Source: Varanus komodoensis (taxonomy: Eukaryota > Chordata > Lepidosauria > Squamata > Varanidae). From it: DNA of 64,000 nt. This document shows positions 37,601-52,600 of this stretch, in pieces. The notes beneath the pieces were generated by a model. The model saw only the letters and a list, made by a program, of their open reading frames with translations, was not told where the DNA came from and did not search any database. The translations under genes and the position numbers were made by a program. The stretch's first letter is position 1, and each line of letters starts with the position of its first letter. The stretch spans positions 109,942,606-110,006,605 of the forward strand of contig NW_025335268.1 in NCBI RefSeq assembly GCF_004798865.1. Direction: 5' to 3'.

Positions 37601-40600
37601 GACTGATATCCTTATGGATCCATTTGTATCCATATCTTCCTCTTTAAGCAACTGTTGCCAAGGTCAGCTAAACACAAGCAAGGTGAATCTTTTGAAAGGT
37701 ACAGTGACTTACAACAGCTAAGGAATAAGTGCAGATTAGTTATAATAGGATTTCTTGATGACTTTGCAGCAACTTGAATCCAGTTTGATGCAGGATAGAA
37801 ACTAGACTGGATTTTTTGAATGTATTTCTTAGTTATTTCATACAGAAGATGAACATTCCTGCACCATTTCCACATTCACTATGATATTAATTCACAATAT
37901 GTACCATCAAGAGTACACCCCAGGAGCAAGTCTGCTAATTTTCAATGGTAATACTGCTGCTTAATATGGAAGTATCAGGGCAAGTTGGTCATGTGAAAAG
38001 GGTTTCCTGAGAAAATAATGGAGGAATTCCCAGCTTCTTTCAATGAATAGCTTTTAGCTATTGCCTTTAGCAGAAACAAAAGTGAACTACAGCTTAGGCA
38101 GAAGTTGAATGCCAGCACCTTGTGTTGGGCTCCTGAAGCATGTGGCTCACACAGATGGCCATGTTAGTGACCAGAGCTATGAACCAAAGTTCTGAGCTAA
38201 TGATTTGCACAGGATTCAGGGCTATGTTTTTGTTCTGGAGAAGGAAGATTAAGTTAAAAGACCTCAATAAGAGAAACCACTTCTTTAATTGGAGTAGAAT
38301 GCAGAAACACCCTGATGCTGTGTGCTGCTTTGCTGATTTACAGGTAGGGATGGACAGAACAATCCACTTTTGCTCCATTTCACATTTGAATGCTTTCATA
38401 TAACAACCCCATTTCCACATTAAATAACCTGATTTTTTTTAAAAAATGCACAAAGGGTGCACATCTTATATGCATTTTATGAAATGCATATAAATATGCA
38501 CTCATAAAACCAAAAGCTTCACAAAGTTCAGGGGAGTGAAAAAATCAGAACTGCTCTCAAGTCTAAACATTAGTTCTAACAGTTCAAATAGGACCACTTT
38601 ACTTGCAGGCAAACAAAATCTTCAACCATCCCTTCTAACTGGTCGTGTAATGGAGAATGTAGGTGTCTAAGGCATGATGCAGTTGTTACAGCAATAACTG
38701 ATTATCACCAGATGATGTGAATTTTTTGCTATGTTAACACATCTGCTCATATGTAATTTAAACATATTACTGATTATAAAATCAGTAGTTTATAAGAAAA
38801 CATCTAGATAATTAAATTTTTGTTTAACAAATTTTGAATGTTAAATCTGTATTCAACATAAAACAAATGGGTGGATGCTTTTCTGATGTATCCATGTTTC
38901 AGGGGCGCAGAAATGAAAATAAGGTTTATCTTTCAGTGCCTGTTGCACAATAATGGTTATTCTGTAACCTTTTCAATCAAATTTGTGACAGGAAGAAATT
39001 ATTCAATGAGTAATGAACGCAGTTCTTATAAAGCAGTTTCTACACAAATGTTTGTTTGTTTGTTTGTTTTTTTGAGGGGGGGTGACCCGTGATTATAATC
39101 CTTGCCTACAGAACTTCACTTAGATTACTGCTCTATAATGCTGTAAATGATAATAAGAACAATATCAAAAAGAACTAAAGGATTGTGAACTCTAACAAGA
39201 AATTGCCTTACAGGCAGTGGATGATTACATATGAAAATTGATCATATGGCAACTTACTGCAATCAAACACTTAGTTAGCCAATCAGCTTAATTCTTCTGC
39301 TAAGTAGTGAAGGTGATTCTCTCACAGTTCCACAGCTGAACAATGAGCTAGAGTAGCAGGTGAATGATAGATCCTCTTCACTGCTCTATAGGGCAATATA
39401 GATGTCCACCTCACAAGTGTGGTTACATGTGTACCATGGCAAGTTACCACTTCAGTCATCTGCATCCCGCCAATATTCCTCAGTTATAGTTCTTTCAATG
39501 GAGCTTTGCAGAGATGATAAATTTATACCTCTTTCATAATATAAGCTATCCATTCAGGTTTTCTTTGTATTAGACCTATGTGGTTCTAAGCCAGTGGAAC
39601 TTGTCCTTCAGGATTTACTTCCTTACAAGTTTGATCTCCTTAGTGTAAGTGTGAACATAATGGTGCTATTACTCTTGGCCTTAATTCTCTGTGTAATCAG
39701 TGGAAGAAGCCTATCATTGGATGCTCTTGCAGTTGCCCCACATTTTATAAATGGAACAGTAAGAATATTTTCTACCCTGTGCTTGAATAATTTTCAGAAA
39801 TGTGCATGCCTACTTGCTGGATCATGCCCATTAGTTTTTTTTTTAATTATTATTTTAAAATAATTCCAGTACAATAAAAACAAGGGAGAAAAACCCTTGC
39901 CCAAATGCTGTTACTTTTTTTTTTCATCTCCAGCATTATTATACATGGCAGACCAAAAGTGAAGTAGTCTTAATGAAATAACATGATGTATCATATTCTT
40001 AGCTATATGTTGAAAAAGGAGGGTGTGTAGACAAATCAGGGAGTACTAGGGATGTTTCTGTAAATGTAGATTGCTTTTTTTAAACAACAAATACATTTTT
40101 AAGCAAAAGTTTAGACAATATTCATGGTGTTAAAATCAGGACACCAAGATTAATACTACATTTTGGGGTCCCTATTCCAGAAGCAGTACAACATAAATAA
40201 TTTACATGACCTTTATTTAAATATGTAAGAAATTTCTCATATTGCCACCCTTCTATTTAATTTCTTGATTTTAATAGGAAAGCATAGGACAAATGGAAGA
40301 TCCATGCAATCTCACCTTCTTCTGGTAGGAGCACTGAAGCAACCTGGTAGTAAAGATTGCTATCTTTGGACCATCTCAGCCAGTGGTGGTTGATGGTCTT
40401 GTGACTGACTGCATTTATTGTGAAACCTGTTCTGCTCTTGACTTATGCAGCATAAGAGGCAGTGTGGTATAATGGTTAAGATTGTGGGACTGGGATTCAG
40501 GTGACCTGGGTTCTAGTTCCTGCTTGGCCATGACCCCAGCTGAGTGACTTTGGGCCATTCACAGACACTCAGCTCAACCTACCATACAGGATTGTTGTAA

Positions 40601-43600
40601 GGATATGATCGACAGGGAGAGGAGAATTATGTGTGCCACCCTGAGTTCTTTGAAAGTAAAAAAGGCAGGATATAAATAATAATTAAACAAGCCATTTCTT
40701 TAACCAAGGACAAGCCAGGTACCAGATGGCATGTGTAGTTCTTACTCTGTGGCTGTTCTGTTGTATGACCCCCGCAAACGTGAATTATGTGAGGGTTAGA
40801 CCATGGGTTATGCAAGGGTTGTGTAACCTCCTATATCTTATGCTCACTGGCTTTGTATGGCACAACAACCCTCTAGTGAGAACTGACTATTCAAAATGGT
40901 GGCCATGCATGCTCCACATAAATAATCCTTGGAGGGCTGTCATCTTGTACAAACAGAGCTATTCGGTGTTTGAGCAGGACCAGTGTGGATGGTGGGGGGT
41001 GTGGTGGATCTAGCATTATTAACCCATGATACAGTGTTAGGTTATGAGGACAGACCAGTTGAAAAGCGTTAGATGCTCCAAGCTATTGGCCCTTAAGCAG
41101 GAGGAATTGACTTGAAGATGTAGTTTGCTCTTTTTAATTTGGAATTAAGGAGAGTTATTTAGTTTGGAACCAACTTTTTGTAATTAATTTTTTTTCCCTA
41201 GTGGCTAGTATTCTAATTTTGCTTGTTCCTTTGTTCTTCTGTAACATTCTTCTCATGTACTACAAAGCCGAGTAAGCTGGTCAGCTTTAAGATAATAAAT
41301 GCTTTTAGTTTGAAAGACTTTGTCTTGGTCTACTTCAAAGGAAAGGGAGAAAAACAGTTAGGACAATGTATTTTCTTGTGGTTCTAACTCTGAGGTGAGC
41401 AATTTATGTTCAGTTCCCATCTGACTACACTATTGGTTATGCTGACTTGGACTGATGAGAGTTGTAGGCCAAATCATTTAGATGACCATATGTTCCCCAC
41501 CTCTTCTTTAATGTACTTCCACATGCAAGAGCATTTCATTCAATTTCCACTGCATCTTCTCTTCCACTGCCTTGCCTTTTTTAACTGATGCTGCTAGTAG
41601 TGCATGGTTCAGCAGATGATAGACTGTGTCCTGTGTGAGGCTTGCCCTGCTGCATTTTATTTGCCATGAACATGAAGGGGATGATAGTAAGAGCAGGTGG
41701 TATCTTGGATGAGTAGTAGAGAATATAAACAGAACAGGGCTGAAGCACCTGGATGGACAGGTAGGCATAAACTATGGTTTTTCCCTCTAGTGGTATTATG
41801 ACAAGGCTCTGCCTGACCTTGTCTGGCTGGCAGACAAGCTTAGATGTTGAAGTACTTTTAAACATGATTATTCTCCACTGAGAAATAGTAGAATGCCCAG
41901 TAGTGTTTGTATTGCTCTGCATGTGACAACTGGTACTTGTAAACTATTACTAGGACGTTATCAGAAACAAGCACATGTCAAAACACACAAGGAGAGGATT
42001 CAGCACGGATGCTGTTGTTGCTGTTTCAGTTCTCCCTCAGTTCCACTTAAGTTACCATCTGTATTCTGCCATCAAAAGTATATGCAGTGCTTTGCATTTG
42101 TCATAAATCATAACCCCACATTTCCTCATTGTTTAATTTGTTTCCCCACTCACCATAAAATAGTTAATTGAAATGCTACTGGACACACTATTAATTGTCA
42201 CTTCCATTTTTCTTTTTTAATGAACAGAGAGACCCTGCAGTCTCAGCTGATGTTTCCATCCCCAAAAGTGCACTGTACTCCTCCCGGATAGGCAGCTCAG
42301 AGGGTGAAAATACCTCAGGTTTGCTTTACCACCAGCAAGATTTGGATTCTGCATTGAGAGTAGCCAGAGAAGAGGTAATTCAACACCGAATGAGAAAATC
42401 CTCCTTTTCTATGAGTATACTCTGTATGTAATTGCTCTGAGGTTTGCTTGCTAAATTTTAAAACTATGTGCATAAAAATGAATAAGTTTTGATTTTGCAG
42501 TTATGGACAGTTACAGATATGGGGTAGGGCAGCAGTAGCTAGTCACCTCTTAAGTAGGTTTGATGAAGAATGGTTGAAGGATCATTCTCTCCCCTGTTAA
42601 GCATGAACACTGCCTCACTGCTCTTAATCCTAGTTGAGCAAGTCCTGGCATTCTTCTAATCCAATTTTTTACTCTTTAAGTCTGACAGAAAGACTTAGCA
42701 TTAGGTTTGTGCTGGAGCTTCAGTTGTGTACCTACTTGGAATCAATACAGTAGAAAAACAGCCCCTTTTGTACAAAAAATGTTAAGCAGAGTGGACTATT
42801 TCTCATGTCAAATATTGGTTTGCTGAAAAGCTTGCAGAGCTGAGATATGCAGTAATGGATCTCTGTAAGGCAGTATTTATTTTTATTTATTTATTAAAAC
42901 ATTTCTATGCCGCCCCTTGCCGTAGCCTTGTAGTCCATATGTTGTGATAATGCAACACATGCCTTCATTGATTTAGTTTGTGCTTTGAAGTCTTCAGACA
43001 GTTTTTGGCAAGAAACATTAAGGTGAGGCTTGTATGAGTGTTGCACATGGAGTAGAATGGTTATGAACATAGATTTTAACAAATTTCCAAATACTGTCAT
43101 ATGCACTTTTGAAAAATGTCAGTAATCTACAGTAGCATATATGTTGTAGTAGCTAGAATAGAGTCCAAACAAAGGCATAACTGTGGCTCAGCCCTTTCTT
43201 CTACACCTGCAACAGGTTCTAATTTCTGTAACATTGCAGTGTATCCCATAAAACTTGGATATGGAGTTAGCATTCTTATTTAGCCTAACTTGTTTTAGAA
43301 CTGCAGAAGTGGAAGGCCCAATGCATTTTAATTTAATAATTTTGTCCTACCCTAGTATCAGTATTTATGATGCTGATGTGGCAAAAAAGTTGTGTCTATA
43401 AAATGATAGAAGCTTCTTATTTTGCCTTTACTAACAGATTGTGGCTAAGGAAAGAGAGATATCGGAATGGAAAGAGAAATATGAAGACAGCAGGAGAGAA
43501 GTCCTAGAAATGAGGTGTGTTTGATTTCAATGGCCAATATTGCATTCAATTAGAAATATACTAATAATTTCACATGTACAGACTATGCTTAAGCTAGAGG

Positions 43601-46600
43601 TAAGTTCATAACAGTCCCAGGAAGACTGCATTTACTATTGTCTTGAAAGTTAGACTTTTGTGATGACCAGGTCATTAGTCAGGGGCAGAGAGAACTTTAT
43701 CTATTGAGATCGGCATTAACTTAGTTGAAACTTGTCAGGATCTGTATCCCAAAAGTGTGTGGAACCAGAGCCAGAAGAGGGCAGAGTTAAGGAGGTGACT
43801 GTTCTGTATGCAACAATAATAACAGGTGAAGTCCAGGTTATGAGGCTGGGCCACCATGAAAGATATAAGAATCTGGATGAATTCCACAATGGTATGATGG
43901 GTACTGCAAGAGATGGGCAAGACAGATCTACGGAAGTTCAAGCCAGAATGATTTCAATGGTGGATGAACCAGCTGACACAGTTATACCCAGGCATGTCCT
44001 CCCCTGTTCATTGATGTCCCCCAGGCAGCAAGGCAGCTGTAGGTGGCAGAAGACTCACACCGAATCTGACCAAGCATACCAGAGAACTTGTCTGCGGATC
44101 TATCAAGGGCAGCATGAGTATGCCCACGTGTTCCACACATTGTTGACTGAGAAATATGATGACCCTACCCTAATAATTATCTAAGTGGGAGTAACTGGGG
44201 CCTGAATCTACCTCCACGACTGTTAAGTGAAGCAAGTGGAATGAGATATGAAAACTTACCTGCCAAAAAGAAGTTAAAACTGAAAAAAACAGTTCATTCA
44301 ATGTTAATCTGTGGCATTTATTGATTAAAAATAAAGGGATTATGAATGACTTCTACCTTGGGACTCTTTGGATCATTTCTGCCAATTGACAATTGTTTCT
44401 CTGGCTTCTTTTGGAAATTTTAAAAACTACCTCAGTAATTACCAGTGAAGCTGAACTAGGTCACATAATGTCAGTGGATAAAATAGGATAAAAGTATCCT
44501 ATCCCATGTAGGTATCTAGCAAACCTCAGAGAGAAGGGGCCTCCTGGGGAGATCTTGATGTGTGGATCTTGATGTTTTATAAAACACATGGCCATCCTTC
44601 AAGGAATTGCCTCTCATTGGAGCTTACACCAAATGGTTCCTGGATTTTGCTGTTGAGTTTTTGCATTATTTTGACATTTATAAGATTTTCGTTTAATCTC
44701 AGACCACCCTTTGTATAAAGGTCTTATATTCTTTTGTTAATAGGGAAATACTAGGGTTACTTTGTTCTATTATGAGGAAATATTTCTTAAATTTATCATC
44801 AGACTTGGATATGACCTTCAGGGATATAGTCTAAAAGACATAGTTTTCTTAAAAAGTCAGGTAGCGCATGCCTGCTACATTGAATATTCATTTGCAAATT
44901 GTGACTTATTCAAATGCTTTGGATCAAAGCTAGTCACATTTTATTAGCCTGATTTCATTCTGGAACGACATTGATCAGCTGTTTGCATCACTTTTCATCT
45001 GCTTATTCCAGATGGTCTCCTTTTGAGAACAAATTCCAACTAGGATGTGAGGGGGGTTTTTAAAGCAAGTATGAAGCTTTCAAATTGTTATTTTGCTTGA
45101 CAAGTTTATAGCCCTTTCCTCAAACTAGAACATGGATAGATTTGCTATGATATCAGAAACTATTTTTGGATTTCTCAAAAAAAAAAAAAAAGGCAATAGC
45201 TAATCCAATACAAAATTGGATATAGAAGGCGGCAGGTTTTTCCCCTTCCTCCATTTCTAACATTCTGGAGGAGAGCTTTCCAAATACCTTGGAGAGGGAG
45301 AAAGAAAAACAAGTGGATCTTAGATCAAACCAGGCCAGAGCTTTCCCTAGAAACAAAAATGACAATTGAGAGTGCCATACTGTGAGCACATCATGAGAAG
45401 GCCAAGCTCCCTGGAGAAGTCAATCATGCAAGGGAAAGTCAAAGGTGGAAAAAGAAAAGGGAAACCAAATATGAGATAGATTGACTCCATAAAAGGAGAC
45501 ACAATCTTGAACTTGGAAATGTTGAGCAGGACTGCCATGGATAGGACATTTTGCAGGGATTTCATTCATATGAAAACATATGAAAAGCCATGCTGGATAA
45601 GACCAGTGGTTCATCCAGTCCAGCACTCTGCTCACATAGTGGCAGATCAGCTGTGTACAGGGGTCCTCAAGCAAGACAGATACAAGATCTCCACCTGCCC
45701 AAGCTCCCCAGCTCCTGGTGTGTGCAGGCAGGCCACTTCTGGTAAAGGAAGTTGTACATAGCAGCAAAGATAATAGCCTCCTCCTTCCTGAATTCATTTA
45801 ATCTTTTAAATCCATCCAAATTGATGGCCGTTGCCACTTCCCATGGCAGTCTCTCTAATTTATCCACACCGTGCATGATTTTAAACACCTCTGCTGTGTC
45901 TTTCCTTACTTGCTTTTTTTCTAAACTAAGCAGTCCCAGTTGCTGTAGCTGTTCCTCATAGGGGTGTTGTTCCAGTCCCTTGATCATTTTAGTTGCCCTT
46001 CCCTGCACTTTCTTCAATACAATAATGTCCTTTTTCAGGTAAGGCAACTAGAACTGTACGCAGTATTCTAAGTGCAGTAAGACTAAAAGTTTGTATAAGG
46101 TAAATATATCTTGGCAGTTAAATTTTCTATTCCATTCCTAATAATGAAACTCAGCTATATTTGCCTTGTTAAAAATTTGAAACTATTTAATAAGTCTTTG
46201 AAATGCCATTACAAAATGTAATTAGTAAATACATGTTTTTTTCTTTTCTTCCCCTTTATAGGAAAATCGTTTCAGAGTATGAGAAGACAATTGCTCAGAT
46301 GATAGGTAAGTGGTGTTGTACTGAAAGATATATTTCTCTTTTCATACTATAGTAAGAGACATATATTTTAAACAAGTTCCACTTCTGACCTCAGCTGCAC
46401 TTGTCTTCAGCTTTCACTGTAAAAACAATCAAAATTATGATGGTATCTTAGGGAGAAAGATGCTTCTAAATATTCCTAAAAAAAAACCCCAATGAAACAG
46501 ATCTGAAGCATTCAGAAAAAAATGTGTCTTTGATTTCTACAAACAACCTAGGTATTTTAGATGGTTTTTCCACCATTTCACAGAACTGCTCTCAGAATGA

Positions 46601-49600
46601 TAGAGCTTGCAGTATCATTACTAATGCCGATGGGTGAGTTCATTACTTCTCCATGGACCAGCTATGAAAATATTCAAATGATAATTTATTAGTCAGCTCC
46701 CAACCTACAAATTAATAGACACTGAAATGTTGTCACCTGGCAGCCTGATCCTGGACTGTTTGATCACTCTCCAGGGCACAATACAAATAACTGTGCACAC
46801 AATACGGCATTTGACTCCTTTGCATAATGGCACTACTTTAGTCTTTGGAATTTCAAAAGTTGTTTGTGATACAATGTACAAAGCAGCTTTTAACAAAGAT
46901 GGACTGTGACCATTCACTGGCAAGCTGGTTTAATGGACTGAGTGGAATTTACTTCCCAAGAAATCTACACAATTACCACAGCTGAGCTGAACTAGCATTT
47001 CATATTCAACCATCTTATGAAATTGCAGATTAAAAGCAAGGGAAAAGAAGGTAACTTAGTCATTGGGAAACTTCACCCTGCAAAAGAATCCAGAACATTT
47101 TTTCTGATTTGTCTGCTGCCACCGATGAAAGGGTCATTTCTAAGTGATAGGAAATCAGTATTTTCAAAGATAAAATTGTCACAAGTCAGTGCTGGATATT
47201 CAGATACTTACATAAATATTTCATAAATACATATACATCAAATATGGCGATATTCAGAATGTCTAGGCATCATTAGTATTTCAAAGCTAATCACATTACA
47301 TACTAAGTTTCTTTGGGGGGGTATATTCCAAACTAACTTGGCAAATAGTCACCAGCTTATTGCAAAATAGCAAAACTCTGTCAATCCATGTTGGCTTAAC
47401 GGAATAAGCCTGCCTACCTCTAGCTTGAAATGCATTAGTGTGTTATAGTATTGGGGGCCTCCTTCTAGCAGAACCTTAAGAAATTCTATTAAGCCAATTG
47501 TATTAATCAAGCATGAATTATAGCCTATGAACACTTAGGAGCTATTAATGAATGCCATTGGGATAGGACTGTCAACAGCATGAAATGTAGTAAAATTAAA
47601 CTTTTACCTTTCTCTCATGTAGAATCCAAAGATTGGCAGTCTCATAAAGAAGTATAAATTCAAATATTTTGAAATATTTATCATGGTATTAAAGGCTATG
47701 TAATTTTGGGTCCTTTTTATGTACCCCAAATAGAAAAAACACTGCAAGTGCAAAAGTATTTGCAAAGCCATCTGGCAAGTCCAGTGTTAATCTGGATCTT
47801 GTGGACTTACGGGATCATACTAACAATGCAATACTCTGCGTGTGGTGATGATGGATGGATGGATGGATGGATGGATGGGTGGATGGATGTCTTTCTGCCT
47901 TTTCTTTGTATCTATTTCTTCTTTGTCAAAGTCATTCAGCACAGCATTATGCATTGTTCTTAGTTTCCACTGTGTGCCGCATATGTGTGTCTGATTCCGA
48001 TGGCAAGGGTACTGTACAGGAAAGTGACCACTTAATTGCCTAAAGGAGACTAGCTTTTCCCCAGCTGAATAGATAGAAAGAAGCATACCCTGACCATGTA
48101 TGCTTAGCCTCCTTTCCTTTTTGTATTCCTCAGTTCCCTTCTTGATTTTCCTGTTTCAAATCACCATTTTCATGTAGTGCATCACGAAGAAAGCTTTTTT
48201 AGTTTTAGCTGCTAATTATACTTGTTCCTGTAAAGAGCACAGAGCACCTGAGTATGTTCTCAGGTGACCTCCCAAAAAGGCACTGCTTGTGGTCAAAGCC
48301 ATGTAACTTTAGAAGAAGTGCTTGATCATATAGATTCAGACCATTCTTTAGGTGTTGCATGTTCTTTGATGCTGACAATTGGATTTCTAACAACTGGAAC
48401 AATCCATTGCTCGTGTGACTTTAGAATGGGGAGTCTAATCTCCACATCTTCAGTCTTGCCTAATATGAAACCTCTGCACCTTGTTTTTCTTGTGAATATC
48501 TTGGCAAGAATCTGTTTAACTTTTCCATCAGCACAGCTAAATTTATACAGAGCCCCCCCCCCACATACTTTCTTTTAAACTCAAGTTAAGATAAAATGCC
48601 CCACATTGTAATCATAGATTATCATTTCACAGTGCAATCCTGTGCATGCATAGCCAGAAATAATTTTCTCACTGTGTCCCCTGAAACATACCTCTAAACG
48701 TATGTACATAAGATTGCACTCATCAACATCCATGCACTTCAGTAAAAGTGTAAATCCCAGAAAGACTTTCTGTTGCTGTTCTTGAGCAGCATCCTGTTGG
48801 AGACTGAGGCGCTGGCAGATCTGTCTCACAATAGAAGCAAGCGCATGCATATCCACAAGGTAACATGATTTACATGTCACAATGCACTCATATAAATTGG
48901 CATTCTCACATAGTCTTCATGTGACTAGCATCACACACTACTTTAAGTGTGTGCTGGAGGGAAGATGCATGTGCCTGCAGAGAAAAAAGGACTGGCCAAC
49001 CCTGTCCACACGTATAGGAGAAAACAAAGCTCTGTAGAAATCAGTTCTGCCACCACTTGCCCTCTGTATTAGCTACCTGAGCAGGGCCAGTGTAGGATGA
49101 TGGAAGGCATCCATATATAGCCCATGGAGGTCAGAGGTACACCAGCACATCGTTGTGGCTTTGATTTTCAGCAAGTGGCTTGTACAGCCTGGGTTGCCCA
49201 TCCCACAGTGTTGTCAAGATCCATGCTCACAATTCAGAATTGTGCTTTGTTTGGTTCTTTCTGTAAAGGTTTACTTAGGGTGGCATACAAGTTCCGATGG
49301 CAGGATGCTATATATGTCAGCTGCAGAATTTCTCATTCCAGTTATTAAGCAAAAGGAAATGTCACATACTTGCATTCCCAGCTAATCTTCACGCACATAC
49401 CTCCATTCTCTGGTTTAGATACACAGCAGGATTGTCTGGGAGTGTGTGTAAAATATATTGATTACGTGCTACATAAATGATGTTAGATTCTTGCAGGAAA
49501 TGGATAAGAAAAACAGCTTAGCCATGTAGAATCGTTTCCCACTTATAGTTTGGGGAGCCTTGCAGCTCTTCATAAGTCAGCAACTAAATGTAGTTTACTA

Positions 49601-52600
49601 ATCCCTTTTGAAAGAAGAATAATGAATTGGGTCAAATAGACCTACCAAGGCTCTTAAGAAGCATCTTACTGAGTGCTTAATTCAGTGCTGCAACTCTTGT
49701 CAGCGGCTGCAGTGTCAGTGCAGTGTCTGCTACCTTCAAAAGATTTAAGTGGGACTGTGAGGCAGGTGCTTCTTTGGACCATATTTTTGTGTAGCTCTTG
49801 GTGTATCACTTGGCATGCATCTTTCAGTTGTCTGTTTCCTTCGTTTGTTTGTTTGTTTGTTATGATGAAATTCCTTCATCTTTCCTCAGTCGCTGCCTCT
49901 ACTGCATGTTCATCTGCATTGCCAAATAGCATTGGATTCCAGCAATTTTGTTTTTGACACATATTAGATCAGTGTAAGCTGACAGAAAATATGGCAAAGT
50001 AAAAGAGAATACCTATTCTGAAAGCCAACTCAGACTTCGTGAGCTTTCTTGGGCCCCTTGTACTGATCATCGGTCAGGGTAAATTCCATACACAGCACTC
50101 CCATCTTTCATGTTTCCTACTGCCCCTTGTTTCAACCATTCATTCACATCTTAGTTTATCATCCCTGCATTTGACTGTCAAAACCAAATTCATTCAATCA
50201 ATATTACTATGCTATTGAGCTCCTCCATTGTGAAATTAAATATTGTGCTCTCTGCTTTACAGATTGTTGCATTTACATTTTTTCTGCTTTCTTGATAAAT
50301 TCCCTGATTTTTCTATTTTGCTTCCACTTTCGTTGCTTCTTGTTCTTTGCTTGCAAATCCAAAACAAAGGCAAGCCTGGTAAGTAATGCTTTTGCCGACT
50401 TTGGCACCTGCATATTGCAACTTTTCTTTTGCTTTTATCTGTGTATTTGCTGTATCCTCAGAGGACTTACAAGATGGTGATAACCAATCCTTTTTGAAAA
50501 GATTAACAGCTTTCTGATGGCAGAATTGATTGCCCCTTTTTATCTCAAGAATAAGGTGTAAGCAACAGTATTATTCCATTACCAGCTGAGTTTCAGCAGG
50601 TTCCAAAGTATTTGCAGTGGCAATAATGAGTCACAAAAAGTATAGATAGAAACTGCTGCATTATTCAGGGACCATTTCACATGATCTTCTTGGCCACCTT
50701 AAGACACATTTTAAGAGAAAGAAGAACTCATGCTATGCTCTGCCATTCGTATCCTATGGGCCGTTTTTCATACTCCACCGTGAGATGTGCCAGTTTCAGC
50801 TGTGGGGATGGCTCATTGACTTCATTGTAGGAGAGATGCAGAGGTTCTGGATGTCACTCTAGAAATGTGGAAAAAGATGCACAGGTCACCACTCATGCAT
50901 CCATTTTCACCTCTTTGGCATGATGTCCAAAGCTGCTCATCACAATTTCTCAGACTTTTGTTTTGTTTGCGGAGCAACACGAGATCAGATATTTGGAATT
51001 GCTTATGAAAAAATTAAAGACATAACCATGAAGACTGCAGTGCAGTTGGCAATAATGTGAGGCCATTTAAAAAAATAGAAATTGAAATGTTACATGTTAA
51101 GAGGCAGAAAGCACTGATAAAACAAATGAGTTTCAGCAGTGGGTTTTTAAAGAAGATTTATTGCTTCAGTGGTAGGAAAAGTCCATGTATAGTTAAATCA
51201 GGGGAAACAATGTTGAAACACCAGCAGATTCCAATGAAATATTGTAATGCTTTTCTTATTACAAAAGAAGATTAGAGACCAATCTTTTCTAAATCCTGAT
51301 GTATGACTGTTCCTGATCTGAACACACAGGTTGGACTCAATGTGCCTTGGTTCTACTTGATTTGCAAAAGGGGGTTGCAACAGCCCCGCATGAGTGTGAA
51401 AGGGACCTTGGAATGGCATCCTGTAAAGGATACTGGTAGAAGAAATTGCTGAAATTTTTAAAATGGAGATTCTATGTACTGGTGGCTTATAAATAACGTG
51501 ATTAACATGTTTATAGAAAAGATTGTGTTTTTAGGACAGTTGTTCAGTAACTCCCTGCTGACTACCACCACTTGTTTTCTGTTGTTTGCCCCACACACTC
51601 CCCTCAGGCCCCATTTTAGAATCACCTTTCTTGAGAATCCTTGAGAGCTTGGAATAGATCATCCCGGATGTCTACTCCTGTAATCTTCTTCTGGCACATT
51701 TAACAAAGGCCTCCTTACAAAGATTTAGGAGCAGAAATCTCTCTCTCCCGCTCTCTGCCTTCCCCTAGATTTGATAGTGTAAATACTGTGATTATTTGGG
51801 ATATTTAAAAGTTTGAATTGCTGTTAGCTGCTTTTTTTTTAAAGTACGCAATGAGATAAAAATTGTGGTAATTTAAATAAATAGTATGTTCAGAAAAAAA
51901 ACTTTTAAGCATAGAGTAGATGAATATGACATGCTTCTGGTGGCTTAATAGTGTTATGGGAAGTGATTCTATGTTAATTACTCAATCACTTCCATATCTC
52001 ATGTGGAAAATAAATGGATTCCTGCAGAACTAAACTCCAGGTAATATTAATTCTTTGATATTCCATTTCCATTTCTTTTCAGTAAAAATTAGCAGCAAAG
52101 CTGTTTCAGGATCCACTTCAATTTTACATTCAATATCTTACTAACCTTCTTAATAATCCTTATCCAGAATTTGTTGATGTTGTCACATTCCCTGAAATAC
52201 GCTTCCAAGTCTGCATTCCTGTTCCCTTTCACATTTGAGAGCAAGTCCTGTTCAGTTTAGTGGGGACTTACTTCCAGGTAAACCTGCTTAGGACTGAGTT
52301 GTAAAAAATTCCACATTTAATATATTACACACAGGAGTTGAATCTCTAGGCGTAGTTTCTTAGAGTGGGATCAGAGGGAACATTGAGAAGAGGATAAGTT
52401 ATTTCCTCATATTTTTTTTTAGTTTTCCTATAATGCCTAAAGTGATGACTCTATCATTCTTCCCACAGGGAGAGGTGCACATTCTAGCTCTGTATCTAGA
52501 CAATGCACTTTTTAGGGGTATGTGTGCAAGTTGAAGCTTTGGACATTCATTTATGGGCCTGGCACGTATAGGTGATGTTTGATGAGAAACCTCAGAGGGG

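Larger units (their letters stand above)
34903..42227. other. TACC2: TACC2 intron, 7.3 kb
   Basis: It contains a fold-back element at 35499, a SINE at 40454, and a (GTTT)n run near 39045-39070. Most of 35600-40440 and 40700-42200 is unassigned AT-rich sequence. A sequence near 41433-41480 resembles half of fold-back family C. Confidence 0.6.
43515..46261. other. TACC2: TACC2 intron, 2.7 kb
   Basis: It holds an unexplained open frame (43732-44184) and a CR1-type LINE fragment (45556-46085). The stretch 44200-45550 is unassigned apart from a poly(A) run at 45178-45191. Confidence 0.6.

Noticed and set aside
47847-47889. GGAT repeat as a coding or CRISPR-like repeat
   Set aside because: It is a plain tetranucleotide microsatellite with no spacers.
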